NCBI GenBank assembly: GCA_944322565.1
Contig: CALUPG010000001.1
Location: 62,001 to 126,000, forward strand
Length of the DNA stretch: 64,000 bases
Reading direction: 5' to 3'
DNA from: an uncultured Bacteroidales bacterium
Lineage (GTDB): Bacteria > Bacteroidota > Bacteroidia > Bacteroidales > UBA932
The position numbers were made by a program, and so were the translations under genes. Under the pieces are notes generated by a model. The model searched no databases. It was not told the DNA's origin and was given only the letters and a program-made list of their open reading frames with translations. This document shows positions 18,238 through 27,107 of the stretch, one piece after another. Every line of letters starts with the position of its first letter. The stretch's first letter is position 1.

Positions 18238-18714
18238 CTACTCCTCCACCTGACATCCTTTGAAAAAGAAGTCGGAGGCTGATTTTTCAGGGCTGAAACA
18301 ATAGTATGTCATTTCCGCCTCTGAACACACTGTCCCGTCATGCAGAATCTTTGCCGATATAAAAGCAAAATTGCGTTTGATTTCCCTGATATGCGCGCGG
18401 ACCTCAATCTTTACATCAGGCCCCGTCGGAACTGGTTTCTTATATTTGATTTCCAGATTGGTAGTCATGCCGGCACACTGGAGTTTCCTCGCCATTACCC
18501 AAGCTGCAATCTCATCCATCAGGGTAGCCTGAATCCCGCCATGCAGCGTATGGAGCCAGCCCTGATAGTCATCGGAAGAACTCCAGAACGACACAATGTC
18601 ATCCCCGTCCTCATAGAATTCCATCTTGAGTCCGAACTTGTTTGTCGGCGCACAGCCGAAACAATTGTAGCCGTCTTTGACCAGACCGAGCCACGGATTT
18701 ATAATCTTTCTCAT
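18238..18714 (-). CDS. PaaI-family hotdog thioesterase
   Basis: A 158-residue hotdog protein. LHGGIQATLMDEIAAWVM is the HGG...D signature of the PaaI/YigI thioesterase group, which hydrolyses acyl- or aryl-CoA thioesters. The N-terminus contains NCFGCAPTNKFGLKMEFY, the CxxC-type segment seen in the same subfamily. It is the last gene of the minus-strand run that begins with yhhQ. It faces the fab unit across a terminator, so it need not be functionally linked to it. Confidence 0.85.
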   Translation of the reverse strand: MRKIINPWLGLVKDGYNCFGCAPTNKFGLKMEFYEDGDDIVSFWSSSDDYQGWLHTLHGGIQATLMDEIAAWVMARKLQCAGMTTNLEIKYKKPVPTGPDVKIEVRAHIREIKRNFAFISAKILHDGTVCSEAEMTYYCFSPEKSASDFFFKGCQVEE

Positions 18715-18756
18715 TGAACTTCCTGCTATAATTACATATTATCTGCCCTGCACCGC

Positions 18757-19143
18757 CTATTTGTCATAGTCATAAAGATGGAACATTCTCTCCATCAGAC
18801 GCCATTTCTTGTCCGCGGTCATGCCCTTTTCAGCCTGCTGGAATACTGACATATAGTCTTCCCATTCCTGCTGGCGCGGAAGAGTTGCGAGTTTTGCCAT
18901 CGCACTGTCCCAGTCAAAGTCCGCTTCCGTATCCATAATCATGAACAGCCTGTTGTCCAAAATGTAGATTTCCATTTCCAGAATACCGACCTGCCTGATG
19001 CCGGCAATGATTTCCGGCCATATGTTCCCTTCCGAATGACGCAGCCGGTATTCGGCTATCAGCCCCGGATCATCCTTGAGATCCATTGTACGGCAGTATC
19101 TCTTGAACGGCCTGCCATAATCCTTGACAATATATCCTTCCAT
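18757..19143 (-). CDS. L-rhamnose mutarotase family protein
   Basis: A 128-residue dimeric alpha+beta-barrel protein of the RhaM/FucU-like family (DUF718), whose members interconvert sugar anomers. MDLKDDPGLIAEYRLRHSEGNIWPEI, with its catalytic His, and LDNRLFMIMDTEADF are characteristic. No rhamnose catabolic genes are near, so the sugar may be rhamnose or fucose. It lies 39 nt after queF on the same strand. Confidence 0.82.
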   Translation of the reverse strand: MEGYIVKDYGRPFKRYCRTMDLKDDPGLIAEYRLRHSEGNIWPEIIAGIRQVGILEMEIYILDNRLFMIMDTEADFDWDSAMAKLATLPRQQEWEDYMSVFQQAEKGMTADKKWRLMERMFHLYDYDK

Positions 19144-19182
19144 GATGGTGACATTTTGATGCAGAATGCAAATATAACTATT

Positions 19183-19641
19183 TTACTCGTACCTGTCCAT
19201 TCTCCTGAGAGCCAGTTCCTCATACTTGGTGCCAGGCCTGCCGTAATTGGCATAGGGCCAGATGGAGATTCCCCCTCTCGGGGTGAAATATCCGGTGACT
19301 TCAATGTACTTGGGGTCCATCAGGCGGACGAGATCCTTCATGATTGTGTTGACGCAGTCCTCATGGAAATCCCCGTGGTTGCGGAAACTGAACAGATACA
19401 GCTTGAGGCTCTTGCTCTCGACCATCCTGTCACCAGGGATATAGCTGATTCTGATTTCCGCGAAGTCAGGCTGGCCGGTTATCGGGCAGAGGCTGGTAAA
19501 CTCAGGGCAGTTGAATCTGACCCAATAGTCATTGTCCTTATGTCTGTTTTCAAATGTCTCCAGGACTTCCGGAGCATAGTCATCCCTGTAGACAGTCTTC
19601 TTTCCGAGGGACCTGAGCCCTTCATTTTCTCTCTTTTCCAT
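19183..19641 (-). CDS. queF: NADPH-dependent preQ0 reductase
   Basis: A 152-residue type I QueF, which reduces preQ0 nitrile to preQ1 in queuosine biosynthesis. The nucleophile Cys52 and proton donor Asp59 lie in [15 protein letters not shown], and [21 protein letters not shown] is the QueF signature. The start ATG shares one base with the queC stop codon (TAATG), so translation is probably coupled. Confidence 0.96.
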   Translation of the reverse strand: MEKRENEGLRSLGKKTVYRDDYAPEVLETFENRHKDNDYWVRFNCPEFTSLCPITGQPDFAEIRISYIPGDRMVESKSLKLYLFSFRNHGDFHEDCVNTIMKDLVRLMDPKYIEVTGYFTPRGGISIWPYANYGRPGTKYEELALRRMDRYE

Positions 19642-20342
19642 TATTCTTGTATCATTTCTATTGCTTGCGTACTGTCATCATAATCATGCCTGCGCGCAAG
19701 ATATTTCTCAAGCCCTGCGCGACGCAGCCTGCAGGAGGGACAATGCCCGCAGCCATCACCCGGTATGCCGTTGTAGCAAGTCAGGGTCTCGTTACGGATT
19801 ATGTCCATCACCCCGAGACTGTCGGCGAGCGCCCATGTCTCTGCCTTGTCAAGCCACATCAGCGGAGTATGGATGACAAACTGTTCGTCCATAGCCAGAT
19901 TCAATGTGACATTCAGTGAACGGATGAAAGAGTCCCGGCAGTCAGGATAGCCGCTGAAATCAGTCTCCGAAACTCCTGTAATAATATTTTTGATGCCATG
20001 TTCACGGGCATACACGGCGGCAATGCCCAGAAAGAACAGATTCCGGCCCGGGACGAACGTATTCGGGAATGTTCCCTCCGGCTTTTTCTCATCCATAACT
20101 GCCGATGCATCCGTCAAGGAATTGGAGCCGAGGCTGCCTATCAGGGGAATGTCCATCAGATGGAAATCCACTCCGGCCTTCTCCGCCAGACGGCGGGCCA
20201 TCTCTGTTTCCAGGGCATGGCGCTGGCCATAGGAAAACGTGACCGTATGAACTTCATTGAAATGCTTCAGCGCCCAGAAAAGACATGTGGAGGAATCCTG
20301 TCCTCCGCTGAAGACAACGAGAGCCTTGTTTTTGTCAAGCAT
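19641..20342 (-). CDS. queC: 7-cyano-7-deazaguanine synthase
   Basis: A 233-residue N-type ATP pyrophosphatase that makes preQ0 from carboxy-deazaguanine. The PP-loop is SGGQDS near residue 12. The zinc site uses the cysteines in [20 protein letters not shown] near the C-terminus. It lies between yhhQ and queF on the minus strand. QueD and QueE are not in this window. Confidence 0.96.
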   Translation of the reverse strand: MLDKNKALVVFSGGQDSSTCLFWALKHFNEVHTVTFSYGQRHALETEMARRLAEKAGVDFHLMDIPLIGSLGSNSLTDASAVMDEKKPEGTFPNTFVPGRNLFFLGIAAVYAREHGIKNIITGVSETDFSGYPDCRDSFIRSLNVTLNLAMDEQFVIHTPLMWLDKAETWALADSLGVMDIIRNETLTCYNGIPGDGCGHCPSCRLRRAGLEKYLARRHDYDDSTQAIEMIQE

Positions 20343-20397
20343 GATATAATCGCTAGATAAATATATTGAACTTTATGAATATCGGGACAATCTCCTG

Positions 20398-21114
20398 TCA
20401 GATGTCCGTAATCCTGAAAGGATTGTAGGATATTCCGTTGTCAAAGACATCAGTCCCCTCGTATTTCTTCACGGCCTTCACGACAATGTTCGTTACAGGA
20501 AGGATGACGACTTCGTAGGCAGTCTTGAGGAATATCTGCAGCAGCATCAGACGAAGCATGTTCTCCCAACCGATGCCCCAGAAGGCTATCGGAAAGAATA
20601 TCAGTGAATCAACTGTTTCCCCGCAAATGGAGGAAACCACAGCCCTGAAGGAAAACCTTCTGCCGCCTGATGACACCTTCATGACACTCATGACCCAGGC
20701 ATTGACCGTAGACCCGGACAGAAATGCAAGCAATGAAGCGACTGTCACTCTCGGGGCAAGGGCAAAGATATAGTCAAAATGCTCTCCTCCGTCCCAGAAT
20801 CCGGCGGCGGGAAGGAGCCTGACAATCTGAGCCATGGCCACGACGAAGAAATTCATCGCAAACCCTGTCCAGATGACAAGCCTGGCTTTTCTGTATCCCC
20901 AGACTTCGACAATACAGTCATTGATGATGTAGGATACAGGGAAAACAAGCACTCCGCCCGTCAGAGCCAGAGGACCGGCACTGAAAACTTTGGTTTCAAA
21001 AATATTGGATGCTATCAGGCACACATTGAATACAATGGCCATCAGCACGAATGGAACGGACAGCATGACGCGCTGCCGGGGAACAGAAGTCCCTTGAATC
21101 TGTTTTTCTTTCAT
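20398..21114 (-). CDS. yhhQ: Queuosine precursor transporter (YhhQ family)
   Basis: A 238-residue inner-membrane protein of the VUT/YhhQ family, which imports preQ0/preQ1. About six membrane helices are visible, with the conserved VFPVSYIINDCIVEVWGYRKAR segment and SGSTVNAWVMS. The queC-queF genes downstream support the role. A preQ1-I-type aptamer ends two bases before the start codon, so translation is likely repressed when preQ1 is bound. Confidence 0.9.
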   Translation of the reverse strand: MKEKQIQGTSVPRQRVMLSVPFVLMAIVFNVCLIASNIFETKVFSAGPLALTGGVLVFPVSYIINDCIVEVWGYRKARLVIWTGFAMNFFVVAMAQIVRLLPAAGFWDGGEHFDYIFALAPRVTVASLLAFLSGSTVNAWVMSVMKVSSGGRRFSFRAVVSSICGETVDSLIFFPIAFWGIGWENMLRLMLLQIFLKTAYEVVILPVTNIVVKAVKKYEGTDVFDNGISYNPFRITDI

Positions 21115-21116
21115 TT

Positions 21117-21146
21117 CTTGTTTTTTAAGTGGTTACCAAGCACACT
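21117..21146 (-). promoter_or_regulatory. Candidate preQ1-I riboswitch controlling yhhQ
   Basis: On the minus strand the elements occur in the order of a preQ1-I H-type pseudoknot: P1 AGTG (21146-21143) with CACT (21131-21128), a TG loop, P2 CTTG (21140-21137) with CAAG (21120-21117), loop GTAAC ending in the C that would pair with preQ1 (21132), then the A-rich TAAAAAA (21127-21121). The AUG starts two bases later, so P2 formation would hide the ribosome site. P1 has four base pairs, one fewer than the best-known examples. The downstream gene being a queuosine precursor transporter is independent support. Confidence 0.75.
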
Positions 21147-21170
21147 GTTCAAATTATCCTTTTCAGTCTG

Positions 21171-21779
21171 TCAATCTGTTCTTATGCAGTCCACTGCTGC
21201 GGAAGCGGCCGACCTTTCCCCTTGCTCCGAGTCTTCCAGGGCAAGTACTTCACCCGCATCCAGGCCCGTCATCTCAAGGGCCTTGAGATAAGGTTCCGGG
21301 GACGGCTTGCCCTCTGACACATCGTCCGAAGAGACTGTTGCCGAGAAAAAGTCCCCGAGAGCAAAATGCCCGAGCACCATTCTGACCTGCCTTGCCGAGG
21401 AATTGCTCACAAGCGCCATGATGACTTCCCTCGCCCTGAGGGATGAAAGAAGTTCCCTGATGCCATCCTTCATTGTCACAAGCCCGCCGAAAGACTCCGA
21501 GTACAAGGTCTCTGTCTCCTTCAGGATTTCAGCATACAGGGCAGGTGAAAATCTGCCCGTCCTCTCCAGCACAAGCCTGACAGCGTCCTCCGATGAAAGG
21601 CTTTTGCTCTCGCCATCCCCGATTACCGACAGGTCAAGGGCAAACTTTGACTCAATTCCACGGATTACATGTCCCCAGAGCCTGCTGCTGTCAATCACGA
21701 CACCGTCCATGTCAAAGAACACTCCCCTGTATTTCCCGGACTTCTCAAGGAAAGCAGTGATTCCATGGATATCCGTCAT
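21171..21779 (-). CDS. HAD-family hydrolase (beta-phosphoglucomutase/phosphatase-like)
   Basis: A 202-residue HAD protein. Motif I is FFDMDGVVIDS, motif II is LVSNSS, the Lys is in EGKPSPEPY and motif IV is ALEDSEQGERSA. A helical cap insert follows motif I. The GKPxPE and EDSxxG patterns match the subgroup of small sugar-phosphate phosphatases and mutases. Its ATG overlaps the thiD stop codon, so it is the last gene of the prfA-tenA-thiD run, and it ends 25 nt before the yhhQ riboswitch. Substrate is unknown; a thiamine-related phosphatase is possible by position only. Confidence 0.83.
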   Translation of the reverse strand: MTDIHGITAFLEKSGKYRGVFFDMDGVVIDSSRLWGHVIRGIESKFALDLSVIGDGESKSLSSEDAVRLVLERTGRFSPALYAEILKETETLYSESFGGLVTMKDGIRELLSSLRAREVIMALVSNSSARQVRMVLGHFALGDFFSATVSSDDVSEGKPSPEPYLKALEMTGLDAGEVLALEDSEQGERSAASAAVDCIRTD

Positions 21780-22588
21780 TCCCAGAAATTGAAGAAATGA
21801 TGCACGGGACCATGCCCGTGTCCGATTTCATATCCGGCACCGGCTTCTATGGCCTTCCTTACGTATTCCTTCGCATTCCGGACCGCATCATCCAGAGCGA
21901 AACCGCGGGCAAGGAATGCCGCCACCGCCGAGGAGAGGGTGCAGCCAGTCCCGTGGGTATTCCTGGTGTCCATCCTCCGTGAAGGAAGGAGCATCACATT
22001 GTCAGTCTCGGCATTGTAGAATACATCCACAAGCTCCGCTTCCGACAGATGGCCGGCCTTGAGCAGCACTGACACTTTCCTTCCCTGAGACAGTCTGCGG
22101 GCACAATCCGCAAGTGCATCCTGCGACAGTATCTTCTCTCCGAGCAGAATCTCCGCCTCGGGAATATTCGGAGTTATAACACGGGCGAACGGAACCAGGA
22201 CATTCTTCAGAGTGTCGATGGCATCATCTTCAAGAAGCGGGTCTCCTGATGTGGCCACCATGACAGGGTCAAGGACTATATTCCTCACATCGTATTCTAC
22301 CAGAGTGTCCTTTACCGTCCTGACCATCTCCGCGCTGTGGAGCATCCCTATCTTGACGGCATCCGCCCCCAAATCGTCCAGGACAGACTTGATCTGTCCG
22401 CGGACAAATGAAGGGGACACGGGGAATACTCCGGTCACCCCCCGAGTGTTCTCGTCCACCACAGCCACCACCGCAGTGGCGCCGTAGCAGCCGCATGCCG
22501 AGAATGTCTTCAGGTCTGCCTGAAGTCCGGCTCCCCCGCTGGGGTCACTGCCGGCAATTGACAATGCTATCTTATATCTCTTTTTCAT
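21776..22588 (-). CDS. thiD: Hydroxymethylpyrimidine/phosphomethylpyrimidine kinase
   Basis: A 270-residue ribokinase-fold enzyme that phosphorylates HMP and HMP-P in thiamine biosynthesis. SIAGSDPSGGAGLQADLKTF at the N-terminus, DPVMVATSGDPLL and the anion hole GTGCTLSSAVAA (catalytic Cys) are all present. It lies between tenA and a HAD hydrolase, with 40 nt and a 4-nt overlap respectively. No TPP riboswitch sequence was found upstream. Confidence 0.95.
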   Translation of the reverse strand: MKKRYKIALSIAGSDPSGGAGLQADLKTFSACGCYGATAVVAVVDENTRGVTGVFPVSPSFVRGQIKSVLDDLGADAVKIGMLHSAEMVRTVKDTLVEYDVRNIVLDPVMVATSGDPLLEDDAIDTLKNVLVPFARVITPNIPEAEILLGEKILSQDALADCARRLSQGRKVSVLLKAGHLSEAELVDVFYNAETDNVMLLPSRRMDTRNTHGTGCTLSSAVAAFLARGFALDDAVRNAKEYVRKAIEAGAGYEIGHGHGPVHHFFNFWE

Positions 22589-22628
22589 TGCATCATGATA
22601 TCTTGTGTACTGTACCTATTCCCGGGTA

Positions 22629-23315
22629 CTATATCTTCCATCCTTCCATCCGGTATGCCCCGTCCCAGAACATCCATTCCAGCCGGACGCCAGTGACAAA
22701 GGCATCCGTCATCCGCCGCATAATGTCAGAGTCCGGAGCGAGCCCCGGCTCTGACACAGACTCCGAGGCCAGAGTGTCACACAGGGCGGCAAGTTTCTCC
22801 GTTGAATCCCCGAAACTTCCGCCTCCGTAGAGTTCTATCCATTTCCTGTATGGATTTCCGGACATGTCCCCCGCATTTTCATATATGTGCCTTCCCACCA
22901 TTTCATAGACCAGGAAGCATGGCAGGACTGATGCTGATGCCACCGCCGGAGGTTCACAGATCACCTGCCTCCAGAGATGGGAAGAACACAGTAGGCATGT
23001 CGGAGAAGCAGCCGCAGGAGCCGCGTCCTTCAGCCAGAAGTCATGCAGAGCCTTCTCACTGTATAGATTCTCGGCTGAAAAACGCATGAACATCTCTCTG
23101 TTGCGGAGCTCCGTGAATCTGGATGCCACAGCTGCCATAGCCTGTCCGAATTCCCTCAGATACAGGGCATCCTGTCCGAGATAATACATGAACTTCTCCC
23201 AGGGAAGGGTCCCTGCGGAAAGTTCCTTTATGAAAGGATGCTCCAGAATCTTTCCATAGACTTCAGAAGATGCCTTCCATGCCAAGCGGCTCCATGATGT
23301 GCAGACTGAATCCAT
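22629..23315 (-). CDS. tenA: TenA family aminopyrimidine aminohydrolase (thiaminase II)
   Basis: A 228-residue helical protein that salvages pyrimidine from degraded thiamine. The active-site residues can be traced: Asp in LGQDALYLREF, the nucleophile Cys in VLPCFLVYEMVG, Tyr in NPYRKWIELYGG and Glu in RLEWMFWDGAYRME. The adjacent thiD would phosphorylate the HMP it forms. The segment around SPTCLLCSSHLWR is Cys-rich compared with other TenA proteins. Confidence 0.92.
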   Translation of the reverse strand: MDSVCTSWSRLAWKASSEVYGKILEHPFIKELSAGTLPWEKFMYYLGQDALYLREFGQAMAAVASRFTELRNREMFMRFSAENLYSEKALHDFWLKDAAPAAASPTCLLCSSHLWRQVICEPPAVASASVLPCFLVYEMVGRHIYENAGDMSGNPYRKWIELYGGGSFGDSTEKLAALCDTLASESVSEPGLAPDSDIMRRMTDAFVTGVRLEWMFWDGAYRMEGWKI

Positions 23316-23330
23316 CAGAAAATACAGACG

Positions 23331-24032
23331 CTATCCTTTGTATCCGCAGATTGCCACATAGTCCCCCCGGTCAAATCCGGGCACAGGCTCTTCAACCGAA
23401 TTGCCGGAATACAGAGGATGTACTGTCAGGGTCTGGGCATATTCAAATCCGGAGAACCCCGCCTTCTGCATCGCCCTGACCTTTTCCTCCGTCGTCCGCC
23501 AGCAGGCCTTCGCCACAAGCTCAATGGGATACGGGTCCTTCGGGCAGACACCCTCCAGAAGAGGATGGTCCCATGTGCCCAGGGCCTTTGCGAGATTGTA
23601 CAGAAGCCCGTAGGAACTTTCCTTCGGGATGTCTATGAGAATGGCCTTTCCGCCCGGACGCAGCGACTGCCAGCTCTTGCTGAGCGACAGGTCAAGGTCC
23701 GTGATATATCCCGGACAGCCGTTGTACAGGACGGCATCATACTTTTCCGGCCAGACAGGACATTCCTCGGCCGTGGATATCGTCACCTCAAGCCCCCTTG
23801 CCCGTGCGATTGAAGCCATGTCCGATGAAGGCTCCACTCCGTCAGTGATTTCAATGCCGTAGTCATTCTTCAGAATCTGTTCAAACATGCCGCTTCCGCA
23901 CCCCACCGACAGAATCTTTTCTCCTTTTTTCAGAAAATAGGCCACGAGGGCCGCTTCCGAGTAGAGCACATCCCTGTTCTCCATGAACCAGGAATCATAC
24001 TTTTCAGCGTAGGAATCAAAATTTCTATCCAT
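23331..24032 (-). CDS. Class I SAM-dependent methyltransferase
   Basis: A 233-residue Rossmann methyltransferase. Motif I is ILSVGCGSGMFEQIL, acidic motif II ends near GVEPSSDM, and YDAVLYNGCPGYI and LRPGGKAILIDIP are motifs IV and V. The N-terminal FDSYAEKYDSWF resembles small-molecule and BioC-like methyltransferases. It lies 9 nt after prfA and 15 nt before tenA on the same strand. The substrate is unknown, and a link to thiamine is only positional. Confidence 0.85.
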   Translation of the reverse strand: MDRNFDSYAEKYDSWFMENRDVLYSEAALVAYFLKKGEKILSVGCGSGMFEQILKNDYGIEITDGVEPSSDMASIARARGLEVTISTAEECPVWPEKYDAVLYNGCPGYITDLDLSLSKSWQSLRPGGKAILIDIPKESSYGLLYNLAKALGTWDHPLLEGVCPKDPYPIELVAKACWRTTEEKVRAMQKAGFSGFEYAQTLTVHPLYSGNSVEEPVPGFDRGDYVAICGYKG

Positions 24033-24041
24033 GGCAAAATA

Positions 24042-25127
24042 TTATTCGGCAGCCTTGAGCCTTTCGGCGTTCTCTGCAATCTGAAGTTGGTCAAGCACCT
24101 CCTGAATGTCTCCGTCCATGAATACAGGGAGATTGTACATGGTATAGTTGATCCTGTGGTCAGTGACCCTTGACTGCGGATAATTGTATGTGCGGATTTT
24201 TGCCGAACGGTCGCCTGTGGAGACCATAGTCTTCCTCTTGGCTGAAATCTCGTTCAGATATTTCTCGTACTCCATGTTGTAGAGTCTCGTACGGAGCTCG
24301 GCGAGAGCCTTGTCAAAGTTCTTCAGCTGGGACTTCTCATCCTGGCACTGCACCACGATGCCCGACGGGATATGCGTAAGCCTTATGGCCGAATATGTCG
24401 TGTTGACAGACTGGCCTCCAGGACCGGAAGAGCAGAAGGTATCCTTGCGGATATCATTCATGTTCAGTTCTATGTCAAACTCGTCAGCTTCGGGGAGCAC
24501 GGCCACGGAAGCGGCGGAAGTATGCACTCGGCCCTGGGTCTCGGTCTGCGGCACACGCTGCACGCGATGTACTCCCGACTCATATTTGAGAACACCGTAC
24601 ACTCCCTCGCCAATGACTTTGAACACAATCTCCTTGAATCCTCCCGCAGCACCCTCGGACTGACTGGTGACCTCCATCTTCCAGCCCCGGCGCTCGACAT
24701 ATTTTGAATACATGCGGAAAAGGTCTCCTGCAAAGATTGCCGCCTCGTCACCGCCTGTGCCTCCGCGAATCTCCACAATGGCATTCTTGCTGTCCTGCGG
24801 GTCAGCAGGAATCAGGAGAAGCTTTATGTTCTGCTCCATGTCAGGTATCTTCTGCTCTATGTCTGCAATCTCCTCCTTGGCCATCTCACGCAGTTCCTCA
24901 TCCTTCTCATTGACGATGATTTCCCTGGCGGACGCATATTCGTCCATCATCTTCTTGTATTCCTGCCCCGCCTTGATTATGGGCGCGAGTTCCTTGTATT
25001 CCTTGTTCAGCTGGACATATTTCTTCATGTCCGAAATCACTGCAGGGTCAGAAAGCTGCTCCTGAAGCGAATTGTATTTGTCCTGCAGTCCCAGGACCTT
25101 GTCCAATAATGTGTTGTTTTCTGCCAT
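24042..25127 (-). CDS. prfA: Peptide chain release factor 1
   Basis: A 361-residue class I release factor for UAA/UAG. The GGQ motif (Gly237-Gln239, in [11 protein letters not shown]) triggers peptidyl-tRNA hydrolysis. The stop-codon tripeptide is PQT in [10 protein letters not shown], which fits the RF1 PxT pattern rather than the RF2 SPF. It follows the GNAT-like gene by 13 nt. Confidence 0.96.
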   Translation of the reverse strand: MAENNTLLDKVLGLQDKYNSLQEQLSDPAVISDMKKYVQLNKEYKELAPIIKAGQEYKKMMDEYASAREIIVNEKDEELREMAKEEIADIEQKIPDMEQNIKLLLIPADPQDSKNAIVEIRGGTGGDEAAIFAGDLFRMYSKYVERRGWKMEVTSQSEGAAGGFKEIVFKVIGEGVYGVLKYESGVHRVQRVPQTETQGRVHTSAASVAVLPEADEFDIELNMNDIRKDTFCSSGPGGQSVNTTYSAIRLTHIPSGIVVQCQDEKSQLKNFDKALAELRTRLYNMEYEKYLNEISAKRKTMVSTGDRSAKIRTYNYPQSRVTDHRINYTMYNLPVFMDGDIQEVLDQLQIAENAERLKAAE

Positions 25128-25140
25128 ATTTCAGTTTGAA

Positions 25141-26259
25141 TCAGATCGACTTGATGTAACAGCGGCGCCTCATGTAAAGCTCATGCTCATAGCGGTCCCA
25201 TACATTCACCGCAAGATTGGTCTCAATCTGCGGGTTGGCTATTGCCCAGCGGACCTTGGCGTCCTGATATTTCTTGGCCATCATGCTGTGATATACGGAA
25301 GACACGCCAGTATTCTGCCATTTGGGAGCCGCTCCGTTAAGCATCAGGTCGATGGTATCGAATTTCTTCAGTGCACGCAGGAAATGTATCCATCCGAACG
25401 GAAACATTGAGCCCTTTGCCTTCTGAAGAGCCTTGGAAATGCTCGGAAACGATATTCCGAACGCGGCGATCTCATTATTCTCATCAAGAAGGAAACAGCA
25501 CAGCCTCTTGTCCAGAAGACCTATTGTCTGGGCAGCCTCCTCCTCTATCTCCTCGTCGGTGAACGGGACGAAATTGTACACGCTTTCGGCAAAGCTTTCA
25601 TTGTAGATGCGGAAAAATTCGCGCACGAGGGCCTTGTCATGCTTGAGGGAATCAATGTCCCCTTCTTTGAGCTTATACCTGTCCTTCAGGCGGTCTGCTA
25701 TTGCCGCCATCTTGTCCGGAATACCCTGATCTGCCTTCATCTTGTACTGCAGCCAGTCGCACTCCTTGACATAACCGAGAGCGGTCACCAGGTCATTGTA
25801 ATACGGATAATTGTATATGCAGTTGAACGGGGCGAGGTTCTCGAATCCCTCCACCAGCATCCCCTGCTTTCCGAGCGTATTATAATAAAGAGGGCCATGT
25901 ATCTCATTCATGCCCTGAGACTTGGCCCACTTCTCCGCAGTACCGAGCAGAAGGCGGGCCACTTCAATGTCATTTATCGTGTCAAACCACCCGAAGCGGG
26001 CGCGCTTCTTGGAATATCTCTCATTGTACCTCGGATTAATCATGGCACAGATGCGTCCGACAACCTTCTTGCCGTCCATGGCCAGCCACATCACCCGCGT
26101 GCAATATTTAAGCGACGAGACCTTCGTCAGTGACTTCACCTGGTCGGAATGAAGGGCAGGGACATACTGGGGACAGTCCTTGTAAAGCTTGTCCGGGAAA
26201 GAGATGAATTTCCTGAGGTCATTTTTTGTCTTTACCTCAACAATATGATAATCAGGCAT
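25141..26259 (-). CDS. GNAT-fold N-acetyltransferase-like protein
   Basis: A 372-residue cytoplasmic protein. The first half (FISFPDKLYKDCPQYVPAL, KKVVGRICAMINPRYNE, FGWFDTINDIEVARLLLGTAEKWAKSQGMNEIHGP) follows the GNAT beta-strand and helix pattern. The full-length architecture is a conserved Bacteroidetes family annotated as N-acetyltransferase without a known substrate. It leads the run GNAT-prfA-methyltransferase-tenA-thiD-HAD. The motif A acetyl-CoA loop is poorly conserved, so catalytic activity is not certain. Confidence 0.65.
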   Translation of the reverse strand: MPDYHIVEVKTKNDLRKFISFPDKLYKDCPQYVPALHSDQVKSLTKVSSLKYCTRVMWLAMDGKKVVGRICAMINPRYNERYSKKRARFGWFDTINDIEVARLLLGTAEKWAKSQGMNEIHGPLYYNTLGKQGMLVEGFENLAPFNCIYNYPYYNDLVTALGYVKECDWLQYKMKADQGIPDKMAAIADRLKDRYKLKEGDIDSLKHDKALVREFFRIYNESFAESVYNFVPFTDEEIEEEAAQTIGLLDKRLCCFLLDENNEIAAFGISFPSISKALQKAKGSMFPFGWIHFLRALKKFDTIDLMLNGAAPKWQNTGVSSVYHSMMAKKYQDAKVRWAIANPQIETNLAVNVWDRYEHELYMRRRCYIKSI

Positions 26260-26272
26260 ATATATCTGAATT

Positions 26273-26320
26273 TAATACAAAAAAGGCATCCGGCAGTCCG
26301 ACAGCCGACTTACCGGATGC
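26273..26320 (-). terminator. Rho-independent terminator of the mazG-tcdA unit
   Basis: Arms GCATCCGG (26286-26293) and CCGGATGC (26313-26320) are followed on the minus strand by a T run (opposite 26279-26284). The hairpin begins exactly at the last base of a TACCTTTG promoter box for the next gene, so the stem is also at the start of that transcript. Confidence 0.7.
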
Positions 26321-26327
26321 AAAGGTA
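26320..26327 (-). promoter_or_regulatory. -7 element for the GNAT-prfA run
   Basis: TACCTTTG on the minus strand matches TAnnTTTG. The predicted start falls inside the terminator stem, giving a leader of about 55 nt. No clear -33 element is present. Confidence 0.45.
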
Positions 26328-26344
26328 GTAAAAAATATACAATA

Positions 26345-27061
26345 CTAATCCAGCAGATGTGCAATGGCCGCCTGGGCACAGACGCAGCCGAAGACCGCAG
26401 GCATATACGAAATAGAGCCCACAAGGGATTTTCTGTTCCTGTCGTCACATTCCACTATGGCTGACCTCATGGGCAGTTCCTCCGAGAACACCACCTTGAA
26501 TCCCTTCTTTATCCCCATGCGGCGGAGACGCTTGCGCACGACAAATGCAAGGGGGCAATTGTATGACTTTGAAATGTCGGCAATACGGACCCTGGTGGCA
26601 TCTGTCTTTGCTCCTGCCCCCATCGAGGACACCAGCGGTATATTCCTGTCCATGCAATACTTTATCAGTGACATCTTCGGAGAAAGGGTGTCTATGGCAT
26701 CCACGAGAAAGTCAATGGCATATCCTCCGAGGACCTGCTCTGCCGCATCAGCCTCCAGATAAGTGTCCAGCACTGTCAGGTCAAGCTCCGGATTGATGTC
26801 AAGGAGCCTTTCCCTCATGACATCGCACTTCGGACGCCCGACGGTGGAATCCAGGGCAAGAATCTGCCTGTTCCGGTTGGTCACGGAGACCTTGTCGCTG
26901 TCAAGAATCAGCAGATGGCCCACACCCGCACGCACAAGCATCTCGGCCGCATATCCGCCGACTCCCCCGACTCCGATGACTGCCACATTCGCATTCTCCA
27001 GCACTGCAAGTCCTTGCTCGCCGACCATCATGGCGGTCCGCTCCTTCCATTCTTCTGTCAT
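26345..27061 (-). CDS. tcdA: tRNA threonylcarbamoyladenosine dehydratase (TcdA/CsdL, ThiF fold)
   Basis: A 238-residue E1-like ATP-dependent enzyme that cyclises t6A37 to ct6A in tRNA. VAVIGVGGVGGYAAEMLVRAG is the nucleotide-binding glycine-rich loop; RNRQILAL, DAIDTLSPK and SSMGAGAKTDATRV are typical TcdA segments. The start is placed at ATG 27061 (MTEEWKERT); the frame is open a further 28 codons upstream but those residues match nothing in the family. It follows mazG by 46 nt. Confidence 0.92.
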   Translation of the reverse strand: MTEEWKERTAMMVGEQGLAVLENANVAVIGVGGVGGYAAEMLVRAGVGHLLILDSDKVSVTNRNRQILALDSTVGRPKCDVMRERLLDINPELDLTVLDTYLEADAAEQVLGGYAIDFLVDAIDTLSPKMSLIKYCMDRNIPLVSSMGAGAKTDATRVRIADISKSYNCPLAFVVRKRLRRMGIKKGFKVVFSEELPMRSAIVECDDRNRKSLVGSISYMPAVFGCVCAQAAIAHLLD

Positions 27062-27107
27062 TTCCAAACAAGATAAGATTCCATTCTGACAATATGTGCG
27101 GCACAGA

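Noticed and set aside
22589..22628. Possible TPP riboswitch before thiD
   Set aside because: No CTGAGA or ACCTGAT-type conserved blocks are present in this gap or before tenA and the methyltransferase.
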